Source of the DNA: Hyphomicrobium_A sp963759735
GTDB lineage: Bacteria; Pseudomonadota; Alphaproteobacteria; Rhizobiales; Hyphomicrobiaceae
DNA: 64,000 nucleotides
Assembly (NCBI GenBank): GCA_963759735.1
Contig: CAVXAF010000001.1
Coordinates: forward strand, 62,001 to 126,000
Direction of reading: 5' to 3'
The notes under the pieces are model-generated. The model was given only the letters and a program-made list of their open reading frames with translations, was not told where the DNA came from and did not search any database. How positions within the stretch are numbered: position 1 is the stretch's first letter; every line of letters starts with the position of its first letter. The position numbers and the translations under genes are program-made. Positions 19,253 through 28,846 of this stretch are shown here, in pieces.

Positions 19253-19657
19253 TCAGGCCTGCTCGAGTTCGGTCAGCGTACCAAGGAAGTCCTTGGGGTG
19301 CAGGAACAGCACAGGCTTGCCGTGCGCCCCGATCTTGGGATTGCCGTCTCCGAGGATGCGTGCACCCTGCGCCTTCAGCTGGTCGCGGGCGGCTATGATG
19401 TCGTCGACCTCGTAGCAGATGTGGTGGATGCCGCCGTCGCCGTTCTTTTCAAGAAATTTAGCGATCGGCGAATTCTCGCCGAGCGGCTCTAGGAACTCGA
19501 TTTTCGTGTTCGGCAGATTGACGAAGACCACGGTGACGCCGTGCTCGGGCTGCGGCGTGGCCTCGGTCATGGTTGCGCCCAGCGCATTCTTGTAAATGGC
19601 CGTGGCGGCGGCAAGGTCCTTGACGGCAATGGCAACGTGATTGAGACGTCCGATCAT
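19253..19657 (-). CDS. mce: Methylmalonyl-CoA epimerase
   Basis: Interconverts (2R)- and (2S)-methylmalonyl-CoA in propionate/ethylmalonyl-CoA metabolism. 134 residues from the ATG at 19657 (MIGRLNHVAIAVKDL); the longer frame to 19693 has no family support. It is a VOC-fold protein with metal ligands at the expected places: His in RLNHVAIAV, Glu in KIEFLEP, His in GIHHICYEVDD and Glu near the C-terminal GTLTELEQ. It lies between rnj and the DUF1467 gene. No mutase gene is in the window. Confidence 0.93.
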   Translation of the reverse strand: MIGRLNHVAIAVKDLAAATAIYKNALGATMTEATPQPEHGVTVVFVNLPNTKIEFLEPLGENSPIAKFLEKNGDGGIHHICYEVDDIIAARDQLKAQGARILGDGNPKIGAHGKPVLFLHPKDFLGTLTELEQA

Positions 19658-19723
19658 GCAAGCTTCCTCGGGTATGCAAGGTCCGGCGGACACGATAGGG
19701 GCCGGCAGGTAGCCCCGCGAGCC

Positions 19724-21430
19724 TCAGCCCTTAGTATCGATCACGTTCACGAGCACCTTGCAAATGGGCTTCTTGCCCCAAGCGCCGTTGACCGCCGCAC
19801 GAACCGAGCGCCGCACCGCCTCGGCCATCATCTCGGGGCCTTTGCGGTTCTGCTGTGGGATCGACCGCAAGGTGCCGTCGATGGCATTGAACACTACATC
19901 GAGCATGGAATCGCCGTCGGCGGTCTCGGCGGGCACGCCGTCGAGGACTGCCTGGGGGTCGCCGAGCAAGACGCCCTTGCGCGACAGGCAGAGGCTGACC
20001 GCCACGACGCCGACGACCGACAGCTTTCGCCGCTCGCGTACCGGCCCTTCGGCCTCGGAAACCAGCAGACGTCCGTCGCGGAACAACCGGCCGACCGGTG
20101 CGTCGTCGATCACCGCCGGATCGGGCGCAATGCGCAGGATCTCGCCGTCGGTGAGCGGGAACACGGTCGGCACGCCCATCTCGCGCGCCAGCGCGGCCTG
20201 TGCCTTGATGTGACGCACCTCGCCATGCATCGGCACGGCGATCTTCGGGCGCATCCAGCGATACATCTGGCGTAGCTCGTCGCGTCGCGGATGCCCGGAC
20301 ACGTGCACGAGCGCCTCGTTGTCGGTGAGGATTTCGCAGCCGCTGCGCGCCAGGCCGTTCTGGATGCGACCCACCGCCTTCTCGTTGCCGGGAATAGTGC
20401 GCGAGGAAAAGATCACGACATCGCCCTTGTTGAGGGAGATCTCCGGGTGCTCGTCCTCGGCGATGCGGGCCAGCGCCGCGCGCGGCTCGCCCTGGCTGCC
20501 GGTGCACAGCAGAACGGTGTCCCGACGGTCGAGATAGGTGAATTGATCCTGGTCGAGATAGCGGAAATCCTGGGGCAGGTAGCCGGTATCGATGGCCACT
20601 TCGATCACGCGATGCAGGGCGCGACCGGCAACGACCAGCTGGCGCCCGGCGGCACGCGCCGCATCCGCGACGCCTTTGACGCGCGCCACGTTGGAGGAGA
20701 ACGTGGTCACGGCGACGCGGCCCGGCGCCTTCTTGACGATATCCGAAAGTGAGCGCGCCACCTCCGCTTCCGACGGCGAAATGCCCTCGCGGAAGGCGTT
20801 GGTGGAATCGATCATCAGCGCCAGAACGCCCTCATCGCCCAGCCGCTGCATGCGCGCGCCATCCAGCGGCGTGCCGATCGTCGGCGTAGCGTCGAGCTTC
20901 CAGTCGCCGGTGTGGAAGATCGTGCCGAGCGGGGTGCGCAGGGCGAGTGCGCTCATCTCGGGGATGGAATGGGCGAGGCTGAACAACTCGATGCCGAACG
21001 GTCCCACCGTGAACTTTGTATCCAGCGGGATGACGTGAATGGGGATCTGCAGCTGATTGCCGTACTCGGCCAGCTTGGCTTTCAGCATGCCGGCGGTGAA
21101 CGGAGTTGCGTATACCGGCGCCTTCAGCCGCGGCCAAAGCTCGATGACGGCGCCGATGTGATCTTCGTGAGCATGCGTAATGACGATGCCGGCCAGGTCG
21201 GCGCGTCTTTCCTCGATGAAGCGAACATCAGGCAGGATGACGTCGATGCCAGGGTCGTTCTCGCCTTCGGGGAACGTGATGCCGCAATCGACCATCAGCC
21301 AGCGACGCCGGTCGGGCGGTCCGAAGCCGTAGAGATAGGCATTCATGCCGATCTCGCCGAGGCCGCCGAGCGCCACGAATACGAGTTCGTCGCCGCCAGC
21401 GCGGCCGGTCGCACGCTTCTTATCGCTCAT
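19724..21430 (-). CDS. rnj: Ribonuclease J
   Basis: Metallo-beta-lactamase/beta-CASP RNase with 5'-3' exo- and endonuclease activity, used in rRNA maturation and mRNA turnover in alphaproteobacteria. 568 residues. The zinc motif is ITHAHEDHIGAV; other blocks are VDCGITFPEGENDPGID near the N-terminus, FHTGDWKLDATP, the beta-CASP segments LMIDSTNAFREGISPSE and VAVTTFSSNVARV, and VHVSGHPRRDELRQMYRWMRP with PMHGE. Its ATG overlaps the birA stop as ATGA, so translation is probably coupled. Intact. Confidence 0.96.
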   Translation of the reverse strand: MSDKKRATGRAGGDELVFVALGGLGEIGMNAYLYGFGPPDRRRWLMVDCGITFPEGENDPGIDVILPDVRFIEERRADLAGIVITHAHEDHIGAVIELWPRLKAPVYATPFTAGMLKAKLAEYGNQLQIPIHVIPLDTKFTVGPFGIELFSLAHSIPEMSALALRTPLGTIFHTGDWKLDATPTIGTPLDGARMQRLGDEGVLALMIDSTNAFREGISPSEAEVARSLSDIVKKAPGRVAVTTFSSNVARVKGVADAARAAGRQLVVAGRALHRVIEVAIDTGYLPQDFRYLDQDQFTYLDRRDTVLLCTGSQGEPRAALARIAEDEHPEISLNKGDVVIFSSRTIPGNEKAVGRIQNGLARSGCEILTDNEALVHVSGHPRRDELRQMYRWMRPKIAVPMHGEVRHIKAQAALAREMGVPTVFPLTDGEILRIAPDPAVIDDAPVGRLFRDGRLLVSEAEGPVRERRKLSVVGVVAVSLCLSRKGVLLGDPQAVLDGVPAETADGDSMLDVVFNAIDGTLRSIPQQNRKGPEMMAEAVRRSVRAAVNGAWGKKPICKVLVNVIDTKG

Positions 21431-22201
21431 GCGTTGCCGTCTTTCACAGCCAGCGTGACGTCACCGAACGCAAAGCTGAGCTGGCGTCCGTCGGCCGCAT
21501 CGAGCAGCAGAGCGCCCTTCTCGTCGAGGCCGGCGAACGTCCCAGCAACGGGACCGCCCGCGGCATTGATCGACAGCGGCTCGCCTATGTCACCGGCGCG
21601 CTCGAGCCAAGCTTGACGAACGTCGGCAAATCCGGCGCCGCCATCCCAAATTGTGATCCATTGTTCCATTGTGTGCGCCAGGAAGCACAACGCCTCGCGC
21701 GGCGAAAGCGCTAATCCGTGTCGCGCAAGAAATGTCGCGCCTTGGCCCAGGTCATCTGGCGCCGAGACGAGGTTAAGACCGACGCCGATGACGGCGACTG
21801 TCGCCGGTCGTCCGGGTTGCGACGGTACTTTCAACGAGAATGCCGCCCGCCTTCGCCATGCCGACGAGAATATCATTGGGCCACTTGAGGCGCAGGCCGG
21901 GGACGTCTCCGGCGCGGCGGATGGCATCGATGACCGCGACGCCGGCGACGAGCGAGAGCTGCCCGGCAGCGGCCGGCTGACAGTCGAGCGTCGCCACAAC
22001 GCTGGCGAACAGGTTGCCCGGCGCCGATGTCCAGATGCGCCCGGAGCGCCCGCGCCCCGATAGCTGCCGGTCGGCGCTGATCCACAGCGGCCCGCGCTCG
22101 CCGGCGAGCACCCGGCGCATGGCCTCGGCGTTGGTCCCGTCGACCTCCTCGAGGTGCACGTGACGACAGCCCTCCGGCAGCCCTGCCGGCGCGGCCTTCA
22201 T
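21427..22201 (-). CDS. birA: Biotin--[acetyl-CoA-carboxylase] ligase (frameshift near 21800)
   Basis: Attaches biotin to carrier domains. It starts at the ATG at 22201, overlapping the nuoN TGA as ATGA. The N-terminal part has HLEEVDGTNAEAMR and the biotinyl-AMP loop GRGRSGRIWTSAPGNLF. It continues LSLVAGVAVIDAIR and LRLKWPNDILVGMAKAGGIL. The frame slips near 21800 after TRTTGD and resumes at VAVIGVGLNLVSAP, then a C-terminal SH3-like domain (GTFAGLDEKGALLLDAADG). No N-terminal DNA-binding domain is present, so this is a ligase without the biotin-repressor function. Total about 257 residues. Confidence 0.92.
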
Positions 22202-23671
22202 TGGACGGAGGCGGCGGTTACGACGTGCAGCGCGCGCGCCGCGGTCAGTGCCGCATCGACGAGCGGACCGGGAAGCACGACGAACAGCAGCACGAAGGCG
22301 CCCGACAGCGTCATGACAAATCCGGCGCCGCGCTCGACGGGCAGGAAGCTCGCCTGCGGGGCATCGAAGAACATGATCTTGACGAGGCGCAGGTAGTAGT
22401 AGGCGCCGACGACGCTCGAGAGCACGCCGATAACGGCCAGCGTGTAGAGCTCGGCTTTCACGGCAGCGCCAAACACATAGAGCTTGGCGAAGAAGCCTGC
22501 GAGCGGAGGAATGCCGGCCATCGAGAACAGCAGCATGGCCAGCACGAACGCCATCGACAGGTTTGTGTTGGCGAGCCCGGACAGGGAGTTCGATGTCCTC
22601 GACCGGACCATCGGCGGTGCGCATCGACAGGATGCAGGCGAACGTACCGACGGTCATGACAAGGTAGATGGCGAGATAGACGAGCACCGCCTGCGTGCCG
22701 GCTTCGCTGTTGGCGGCAAGGCCGATGAGCGCATACCCGATGTGGCCGATCGAGGAGTAGGCCATCAGCCGCTTGATGTTGCGCTGTCCGATGGCGGCAA
22801 AGGCGCCGAGCAGCATCGAGGCAATGGAGAGGAAGACGATGATCTGCTGCCACTGGGCAGCGATGCCGGGAAAGCCCGTTAGCAGCGTGCGCACCAGCAA
22901 CGCCATGGCGGCGAGCTTGGGAGCGGCGGCGAAGAAGGCGGTTACTGGCGTCGGGGCACCCTCGTAGACGTCCGGCGTCCACATGTGGAAGGGCACGGCG
23001 CCGATCTTGAAGGCGAGCCCGACCAATAGGAACACGAGGCCGACGATCAGGCCGATGTTCTGGGCGGCCGGCTGGCCCTGCGCCACGGATGCGATGACCG
23101 CCAGATCAATAGAGCCGGTGAAGCCATAGATCAGCGAAGCGCCATAGAGCAGCATGCCGGACGACAGCGAGCCGAGCACGAAGTACTTGAGGCCGGCCTC
23201 CGAGGAGCGCACTTGGCCGCGATCGATGGCGGCGATGACGTACAGCGCCAGGCTCTGCAGCTCGATGCCGAGGAACAAGGCGATGAGGTTGCCGGCTGAC
23301 ACCATCAGCAGCATGCCGGTGACGGCGAGCAGCGTCAGTACGCAGAATTCCGCCGTCAACAGTTTGGCCCGCGCCAGGCTGCCAAACGACATGACCAGCA
23401 CCAGCGCCGCGGCGGCGAGCAGCAGCATCTTGGAGAAGCGGCTGAAGGCGTCGGAAATGAATGCGCCCTCGAACAGCATCTCGCGAGTTCCCCCGCCGTA
23501 GATGACAAGAGCGGCGGCAATGGCCAGCACGATGATGGCGAGCCCAGCGGACAGGTAATCTTCACCCGGCAGCAGCTGTTCGCGGAACACACCTATCATG
23601 AGGATGACCATGGCGCCGAGCGCCAGGGTGATCTCGGGCAGCATGGGCGCGTACAGCTTCAACTCGTCCAT
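22198..23671 (-). CDS. nuoN: NADH-quinone oxidoreductase subunit N (frameshift near 22590)
   Basis: Antiporter-like proton-pumping subunit of complex I. It starts at 23671 (MDELKLYAPMLPEITLALGA). Typical blocks are GIELQSLALYVIAA, GLKYFVLGSLSSGMLLYG, GLAFKIGAVPFHMWTPDVYEG with its key Lys, and RLMAYSSIGHIGYALIG. The frame slips after VEDIEL and resumes as SGLANTNLSMAFVLAMLLFSMAGIPP. The first frame continues by chance into birA, which can mislead gene callers into a fusion. Reconstructed length is about 490 residues, normal. Confidence 0.94.
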
Positions 23672-23681
23672 GGCGGCCTCG

Positions 23682-25235
23682 TTACTTGGGTGCGGGCGCG
23701 GGAGCCGGCGATGCCGGTGCCGACATCGTCGCAGGCGGCGCTGCGGCAGGCTTGGTCAGCGGCTTGATCGCCGCCTCGTAGTTGGCGACCAGCCTCTTCA
23801 CCGAGACGGCGGTAACGTCGAGGATCGGGGCCGGATGCACGCCGAAGAAGATGGTCAGCGCCACCAGCGGGGCGAGAATACCGATCTCGCGATAGCTGAC
23901 GTCCTGGATGTTCTTCAGCACCGGCTTCACCAGCGCGCCGTAGATGACGCGCCGGTAGACGTAGAGCGCGTACGCGGCCGAAAGAATGACGCCGCTCGTC
24001 GCAAGAAATGCCGCCCAGGTGTTCACCTTGAAGGCAGCGAGCAGGGTCAGGAACTCGCCGATAAAGCCGCTCGTGCCGGGCAGCCCGACGTTGCCCATGG
24101 TGAACACCATGAAGATCGCCGCGTATATCGGCATGCGGGCGACCAAGCCACCGAAGGCGGCGATTTCGTGTGTGTGCAGGCGGTCATAGAGGACGCCGAC
24201 GCATAGGAAGAGCCCCGCGGAGATGATGCCGTGCGACAGCATCTGGAAGATCGCGCCTTCGACACCCTGCGTGGAGAAGGTGAAGATGCCGAGCGTGACG
24301 AAGCCCATGTGGGCAACCGACGAATAGGCGATCAGCTTCTTGAGATCGGTCTGCACCAGGGCGACGAGCGAGGTGTAGATGATGGCGATGATCGACAGCG
24401 CGAATACGAGCGGGGCGAAATTCTCGCTGGCCAGCGGAAACATCGGCAGCGAGAAGCGCAGGAAGCCATAGCCGCCCATCTTCAGCAGGATCGCCGCCAG
24501 CACGACCGAGCCGCCGGTCGGCGCCTGTACGTGCGCATCCGGCAACCAGGTGTGCACCGGCCACATCGGCAGCTTCACAGCGAACGATGAGAAGAATGCC
24601 AGCCACAACCACCATTGCATGTCGGCCGGAAAATCGGCGGTCATCAGTGTAGGGATGTCGGTCGTCCCGGCGTGCCAGTACATGGCCAGCACGGCGAGCA
24701 GCATCAGCACCGAGCCGAGCAGCGTGTAGAGGAAGAACTTGAAGGTGGCGTAGATGCGCTCCTTGCCGCCCCAGATGCCGATGATGAGGAACATCGGGAT
24801 AAGGCCGGCCTCGAAGAACACGTAGAACAGCACCAAATCCAGCGCGCAGAAGACGCCGATCATCAGCGTCTCGAGCACCAGGAACGCGATCATGTATTCC
24901 TTGACGCGGTCCTCGATGACCACCCAGCTTTGCACGATGACGAGCGGCATGAGGAATGTCGTCAGCATCACGAACAGCATCGAGATGCCATCGACGCCGA
25001 GCTTGAACTTCATGACGTCGAGCCAGCCACGCTCCTCGACGAACTGGAAGCCGGCGTTGGTCGGATCGAACTTCACCCAGATGATGATCGAGATGAGGAA
25101 GGTGATGACCGTGGTCCACAGGGCCACCCAGCGCGCGTTGCCTTTGGCGTCGGCGTTGAGGAAGGCGATGATGACGGCGCCGACCAGCGGCATGAACATC
25201 ACGATCGACAGTAGCGGAGCGGAGGCGAGATCCAT
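23682..25235 (-). CDS. nuoM: NADH-quinone oxidoreductase subunit M
   Basis: Antiporter-like proton-pumping subunit of complex I. 517 residues with around 14 transmembrane helices. Conserved elements include FFEAGLIPMFLIIGIWGG with the essential Glu, FFSSFAVKLPMWPVHTWLPDAH with the essential Lys, ILLKMGGYGFLRF, and LKKLIAYSSVAHMGFV. A Pro/Ala-rich tail (AAPPATMSAPASPAPAPAPK) ends the protein. The start directly abuts the nuoL stop, and nuoN follows after 10 nt. Intact. Confidence 0.97.
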   Translation of the reverse strand: MDLASAPLLSIVMFMPLVGAVIIAFLNADAKGNARWVALWTTVITFLISIIIWVKFDPTNAGFQFVEERGWLDVMKFKLGVDGISMLFVMLTTFLMPLVIVQSWVVIEDRVKEYMIAFLVLETLMIGVFCALDLVLFYVFFEAGLIPMFLIIGIWGGKERIYATFKFFLYTLLGSVLMLLAVLAMYWHAGTTDIPTLMTADFPADMQWWLWLAFFSSFAVKLPMWPVHTWLPDAHVQAPTGGSVVLAAILLKMGGYGFLRFSLPMFPLASENFAPLVFALSIIAIIYTSLVALVQTDLKKLIAYSSVAHMGFVTLGIFTFSTQGVEGAIFQMLSHGIISAGLFLCVGVLYDRLHTHEIAAFGGLVARMPIYAAIFMVFTMGNVGLPGTSGFIGEFLTLLAAFKVNTWAAFLATSGVILSAAYALYVYRRVIYGALVKPVLKNIQDVSYREIGILAPLVALTIFFGVHPAPILDVTAVSVKRLVANYEAAIKPLTKPAAAPPATMSAPASPAPAPAPK

Positions 25236-27179
25236 CTACCGGCCCCCGCCCATGAACATTACGTAGGTGACGAGCACCGCCACGCCGATCAGCATGGCGA
25301 ACGCGTAGTGATAGATGTACCCGGTCTGCAGCCGCACGGCGCGTTGCGTGATGCCGTAGACGCCTGCGGCGGTGCCATCGATCAGCCCGTTTATGATTTT
25401 GATATCGCCCACCTTCCACAGGAAGTTGCCGAGCCAGAAGGTCGGGCGCACGAAGATGCGTTCGTACAGCTCGTCGAAGTACCACTTATTGAGGAAGAAC
25501 AGGTACAGCGGCCGGAACGCGCGCGCCGTGGCGGCCGGCAGCGACGGCACCGCGATGTAATAAAGATAGGCGATGGCGAAGCCGGCGGCCATGGCGATGG
25601 TCGGCGCCCACGGCACCCAATGTGGCACCTCGTGCAGGGCATGCAGGATGTGGTTGTGCTCGCCGTTGAAGATCGCCTTGCCCCAGAACTCAGCCTGCCC
25701 TTCGCCGACGAAAAACGGCGTCGCCGCGCCGGCGGCAACGGCGCCCAGCGCAAGAACTGCGAGCGGCACCAGCATGACGGGGGGGCTTTCGTGCGCGTGC
25801 TTGAAGGTTTTCTTATCGGCGCGCGTCTGCCCATGGAAAGTCATGAACATCAGCCGCCATGAGTAGAACGACGTCATGAAGGCGGCGATGACCAGAGCCC
25901 AGAAGGCATAGTTGCTGGGCGTGTGCGCCGCGAACGCCGCCTCGATGATCGTGTCCTTGGAATAAAAGCCCGAGAAGCCGGCGATGTGCGGGATGCCGAA
26001 ACCAGTCAGCGCCAGCGTGCCGATCAGCATCATCGCCCAGGTGAACTGCAGCTTCGGGCGCAGACCGCCCATTTTGCGCATGTCCTGCTCGTGATGCATC
26101 GCGTGGATCACAGAGCCGGCGCCGAGGAACAGCAGCGCCTTGAAGAAGGCGTGCGTGAAGAGGTGGAAGATGCCGGCCTGATAGGCGCCGACACCGCAGG
26201 CGACGAACATGTAGCCCAGCTGCGAGCAGGTCGAATAGGCGATGACGCGCTTGATATCGTTCTGAACCAGGCCGACGGTGGCGGCAAAGAATGCCGTGAT
26301 CGATCCGATGAGCACGACGAACTCCAGCGCCACCGGCGCGTGCTCGAAGATCGGCGACAGGCGCGCCACCATGAACACGCCGGCGGTGACCATGGTCGCG
26401 GCGTGGATCAGAGCCGAGACGGGCGTCGGGCCTTCCATGGCGTCGGGAAGCCAGGTGTGCAGCAGGAACTGCGCCGACTTGCCCATGGCGCCCATGAACA
26501 GCAGCAGGCTCAGCGTGGTGAGGATGTCGACCTGATAGCCGAGAAAGCCGAACGACTGTCCGGCGACGCCGCCCGCGGCGTCGAACAGCTGGTCGAGGTT
26601 GACGGTGTTGAACACCGCGAACAGCCCGAAGATGCCGAGCGCGAAACCGAAGTCGCCGACGCGATTGACGACGAAGGCCTTGATGGCCGCCGCGTTGGCC
26701 TCGGGCTTCGTGTACCAGAATCCGATGAGCAGATACGAGAAGAGCCCGACGCCCTCCCAGCCGAAGAACATCTGCACCAGATTGTCGGACGTCACCAGCA
26801 TCAGCATCGCGAAGGTGAAGCCCGACAGGTAGGCGAAGAAGCGCGGACGACTGTCGTCCTCGTGCATGTAGCCGATGGAATAGACGTGCACGAGCGCCGA
26901 CACCGTCGTCACCACGACGAACATCACCGCCGTCAGCGTGTCGATCTTGAACGCCCAGCCGATGTCGAGTTCGCCCGAAGTGATCCACCGTTCGATGGCG
27001 ACATGCGCCGTCTCGTGCCCGAACCCGACGCGATAGAACACGACCCACGACAGCACGCAGGACACGAGCATCAGCCCGGTGGTGATCAGCTCGGAAGGCC
27101 GCGCGCCCAGCAGGCGGCCGAACAGGCCGGCGATGAGACCGCCAAGCGCCGGTAGGAAGACGATGGCCGAGTAGATCAT
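25236..27179 (-). CDS. nuoL: NADH-quinone oxidoreductase subunit L
   Basis: Largest proton-pumping subunit of complex I, with the long lateral helix. 647 residues. Conserved parts are FFGWEGVGLFSYLLIGFWY, FLLHTWLPDAMEGPTPVSAL, IKRVIAYSTCSQLGYMFVACG and HAFFKALLFLGAGSVIHAMHHEQDMRKMGGL (split across the pump channel and connecting helix). The C-terminal part holds the lateral helix and the final anchoring helix (YAFAMLIGVAVLVTYVMFMG). It starts 4 nt after nuoK. Intact. Confidence 0.97.
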   Translation of the reverse strand: MIYSAIVFLPALGGLIAGLFGRLLGARPSELITTGLMLVSCVLSWVVFYRVGFGHETAHVAIERWITSGELDIGWAFKIDTLTAVMFVVVTTVSALVHVYSIGYMHEDDSRPRFFAYLSGFTFAMLMLVTSDNLVQMFFGWEGVGLFSYLLIGFWYTKPEANAAAIKAFVVNRVGDFGFALGIFGLFAVFNTVNLDQLFDAAGGVAGQSFGFLGYQVDILTTLSLLLFMGAMGKSAQFLLHTWLPDAMEGPTPVSALIHAATMVTAGVFMVARLSPIFEHAPVALEFVVLIGSITAFFAATVGLVQNDIKRVIAYSTCSQLGYMFVACGVGAYQAGIFHLFTHAFFKALLFLGAGSVIHAMHHEQDMRKMGGLRPKLQFTWAMMLIGTLALTGFGIPHIAGFSGFYSKDTIIEAAFAAHTPSNYAFWALVIAAFMTSFYSWRLMFMTFHGQTRADKKTFKHAHESPPVMLVPLAVLALGAVAAGAATPFFVGEGQAEFWGKAIFNGEHNHILHALHEVPHWVPWAPTIAMAAGFAIAYLYYIAVPSLPAATARAFRPLYLFFLNKWYFDELYERIFVRPTFWLGNFLWKVGDIKIINGLIDGTAAGVYGITQRAVRLQTGYIYHYAFAMLIGVAVLVTYVMFMGGGR

Positions 27180-27183
27180 TCCC

Positions 27184-27492
27184 TCAGCCCTTCATCATGT
27201 TGATGTCTTCGACCGCGATCGATCCACGGTTGCGGAAGTAGACGACGACGATGGCGAGCCCGATGGCGGCCTCGGCTGCGGCGACCGTCAGGTTGAACAG
27301 CGCGAACACCTGCCCGACGAGGTCGCCCAGGAAATACGAGAAGGCCACGAGGTTGATGTTGACGGCGAGCAGCATCAGCTCGATCGACATCAGGATGATG
27401 ATGACGTTCTTGCGGTTGAGGAAGATGCCGAGCATGCCGAGCGTGAACAGGCACGCCGCAACCGTCAGATAGTGGCCGATGCCAATGGTCAT
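27184..27492 (-). CDS. nuoK: NADH-quinone oxidoreductase subunit K
   Basis: Small complex I membrane subunit in the E-channel region. 102 residues with three transmembrane helices and the two conserved glutamates in MLGIFLNRKNVIIILMSIEL and NLTVAAAEAAIGLAIVV. Typical NuoK length and sequence. It lies 19 nt downstream of nuoJ and 4 nt upstream of nuoL. Confidence 0.97.
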   Translation of the reverse strand: MTIGIGHYLTVAACLFTLGMLGIFLNRKNVIIILMSIELMLLAVNINLVAFSYFLGDLVGQVFALFNLTVAAAEAAIGLAIVVVYFRNRGSIAVEDINMMKG

Positions 27493-27511
27493 GCTTCCCC
27501 CGCTGCGCGCA

Positions 27512-28153
27512 TCAGCTTCGCACCTCGGCGGCGGGAATGATCGAACCGCCCGACGGTACCTTGACGATCTCGACGCCGGTTGCCGGCGTCCGCGCCACCT
27601 GCGCGGCGATCGACTGCCGCCGTACGCCCACCTTGTGTTGCAGCGTCAGCACGATAGCGCCGATCATGGCGACGAGCAGCACCAGGCCGGAGACCTGGAA
27701 GAAGTAGACATAGCGCGTGTAGAGGATGAGCCCGAGCTGCTGAGTGTTGGAGGCTTCCCGGCCCAGTTCGGCGGCTGCTGCACCAGGATGCTGGGCAAGC
27801 CCCACCCCGAAACCGCGACCCAGGAACAGCAGAATAAGCTCCGCGAGCACGATGCCGCCGACCATGAGGCCCACCGGCGAGTTCTTGATGAAACCGGCGC
27901 GCAGCTCCGCAAAATCGACGTCGAGCATCATCACGACGAACAGGAACAGCACGGCGACGGCGCCGACGTAGACGATGATGAGGATCATCGCCAGGAACTC
28001 GGCGCCGAGCAGAATGAACAGGCCGGCGGCATTGAAGAAGGCGAGGATGAGGAACAGCACCGCGTGCACGGGGTTCTTGGCCACGATCACCATGGCCGCC
28101 GCGGCGACCGAAAGCGCCGCAAACAGATAGAAAAAGCCCGCCGTCAGAGCCAT
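27512..28153 (-). CDS. nuoJ: NADH-quinone oxidoreductase subunit J
   Basis: Complex I membrane subunit with five helices. 213 residues from the ATG at 28153 (MALTAGFFYLFAALSV); the longer frame to 28213 starts with a Cys/Arg-rich sequence that is not family-like. Conserved NPVHAVLFLILAFFNAAGLFILLGAEFLAMILIIVYVGAVAVLF block (broken here into ILAFFNAAGLFILLGAEF and MILIIVYVGAVAVLFLF) contains the pi-bulge helix. It is followed by a Pro/Thr-containing polar tail. A 174-nt gap separates it from nuoI, unusually large for this operon. Confidence 0.95.
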   Translation of the reverse strand: MALTAGFFYLFAALSVAAAAMVIVAKNPVHAVLFLILAFFNAAGLFILLGAEFLAMILIIVYVGAVAVLFLFVVMMLDVDFAELRAGFIKNSPVGLMVGGIVLAELILLFLGRGFGVGLAQHPGAAAAELGREASNTQQLGLILYTRYVYFFQVSGLVLLVAMIGAIVLTLQHKVGVRRQSIAAQVARTPATGVEIVKVPSGGSIIPAAEVRS

Positions 28154-28327
28154 TGCGTGCGTCCACAGCCCTCTGGGGACGCTGGTCGAGCAGGCGCACG
28201 TGTCAACGTGCACTCATCGAGCCAGCAGCCCATGCCACCGCGATAGGGTGAGTACCCCATGCGTCTTCACAATCCAAGCGCCGCGAACGTGTGCCGCTCG
28301 CAGAGCCTGCAGCCCCAAGCCTGGGCC

Positions 28328-28831
28328 TTAGCGATACGGCGCATCGAGCGCCAGATTGCGCGCGATCTCGCGCTCCCACCGGTCCCCGTTATCGAGCAGC
28401 TTTTCCTTGTTGTAGTAGAGCTCCTCGCGCGTCTCGGTGGCGAATTCGAAGTTTGGACCTTCGACGATCGCATCCACAGGGCACGCCTCCTGGCAGAGGC
28501 CGCAGTAGATGCATTTGACCATATCGATGTCGTAGCGGGTCGTGCGACGGGTGCCGTCGTTGCGGCGCGGCCCGGCCTCGATGGTGATGGCCTGGGCCGG
28601 GCAGACTGCCTCGCACAGCTTGCAGGCGATACAGCGCTCTTCGCCATTGGGGTAGCGGCGCAGCGCGTGCTCGCCGCGGAAGCGGGGCGACAGCGGACCG
28701 CGCTCGAACGGGTAATCGAGCGTCTTCTTCTTGGAGAAGAAGTACTTCATGGCCAGCCCGAAGGCCTGCACGAACTCCCACAGGAACAGCGCCTTGGCCG
28801 ATTGTGCAACGTTCAATGCCACGTCCTTCAA
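28328..28831 (-). CDS. nuoI: NADH-quinone oxidoreductase subunit I (8Fe ferredoxin-like)
   Basis: Carries clusters N6a and N6b at the quinone-module junction. 167 residues. Two Cx2Cx2Cx3C motifs are clear, CIACKLCEAVCPAQAI and CIYCGLCQEACPVDAI. The N-terminal helix AKALFLWEFVQAFGLAMKYFF anchors it, and FRGEHALRRYPNGEERC precedes cluster 1. It lies 15 nt from nuoH. Intact. Confidence 0.97.
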   Translation of the reverse strand: MKDVALNVAQSAKALFLWEFVQAFGLAMKYFFSKKKTLDYPFERGPLSPRFRGEHALRRYPNGEERCIACKLCEAVCPAQAITIEAGPRRNDGTRRTTRYDIDMVKCIYCGLCQEACPVDAIVEGPNFEFATETREELYYNKEKLLDNGDRWEREIARNLALDAPYR

Positions 28832-28846
28832 TCCTTCCCGCGGTCC

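Noticed and set aside
21773..23671. Apparent nuoN-birA fusion frame
   Set aside because: Caused by a frameshift in nuoN that puts its 5' part in the birA frame; the two genes meet by an ATGA overlap instead.
28196..28211. Small dyad GCACGT/ACGTGC in the nuoI-nuoJ gap
   Set aside because: Only 6 bp with no T-tract; too weak to call a terminator or operator.
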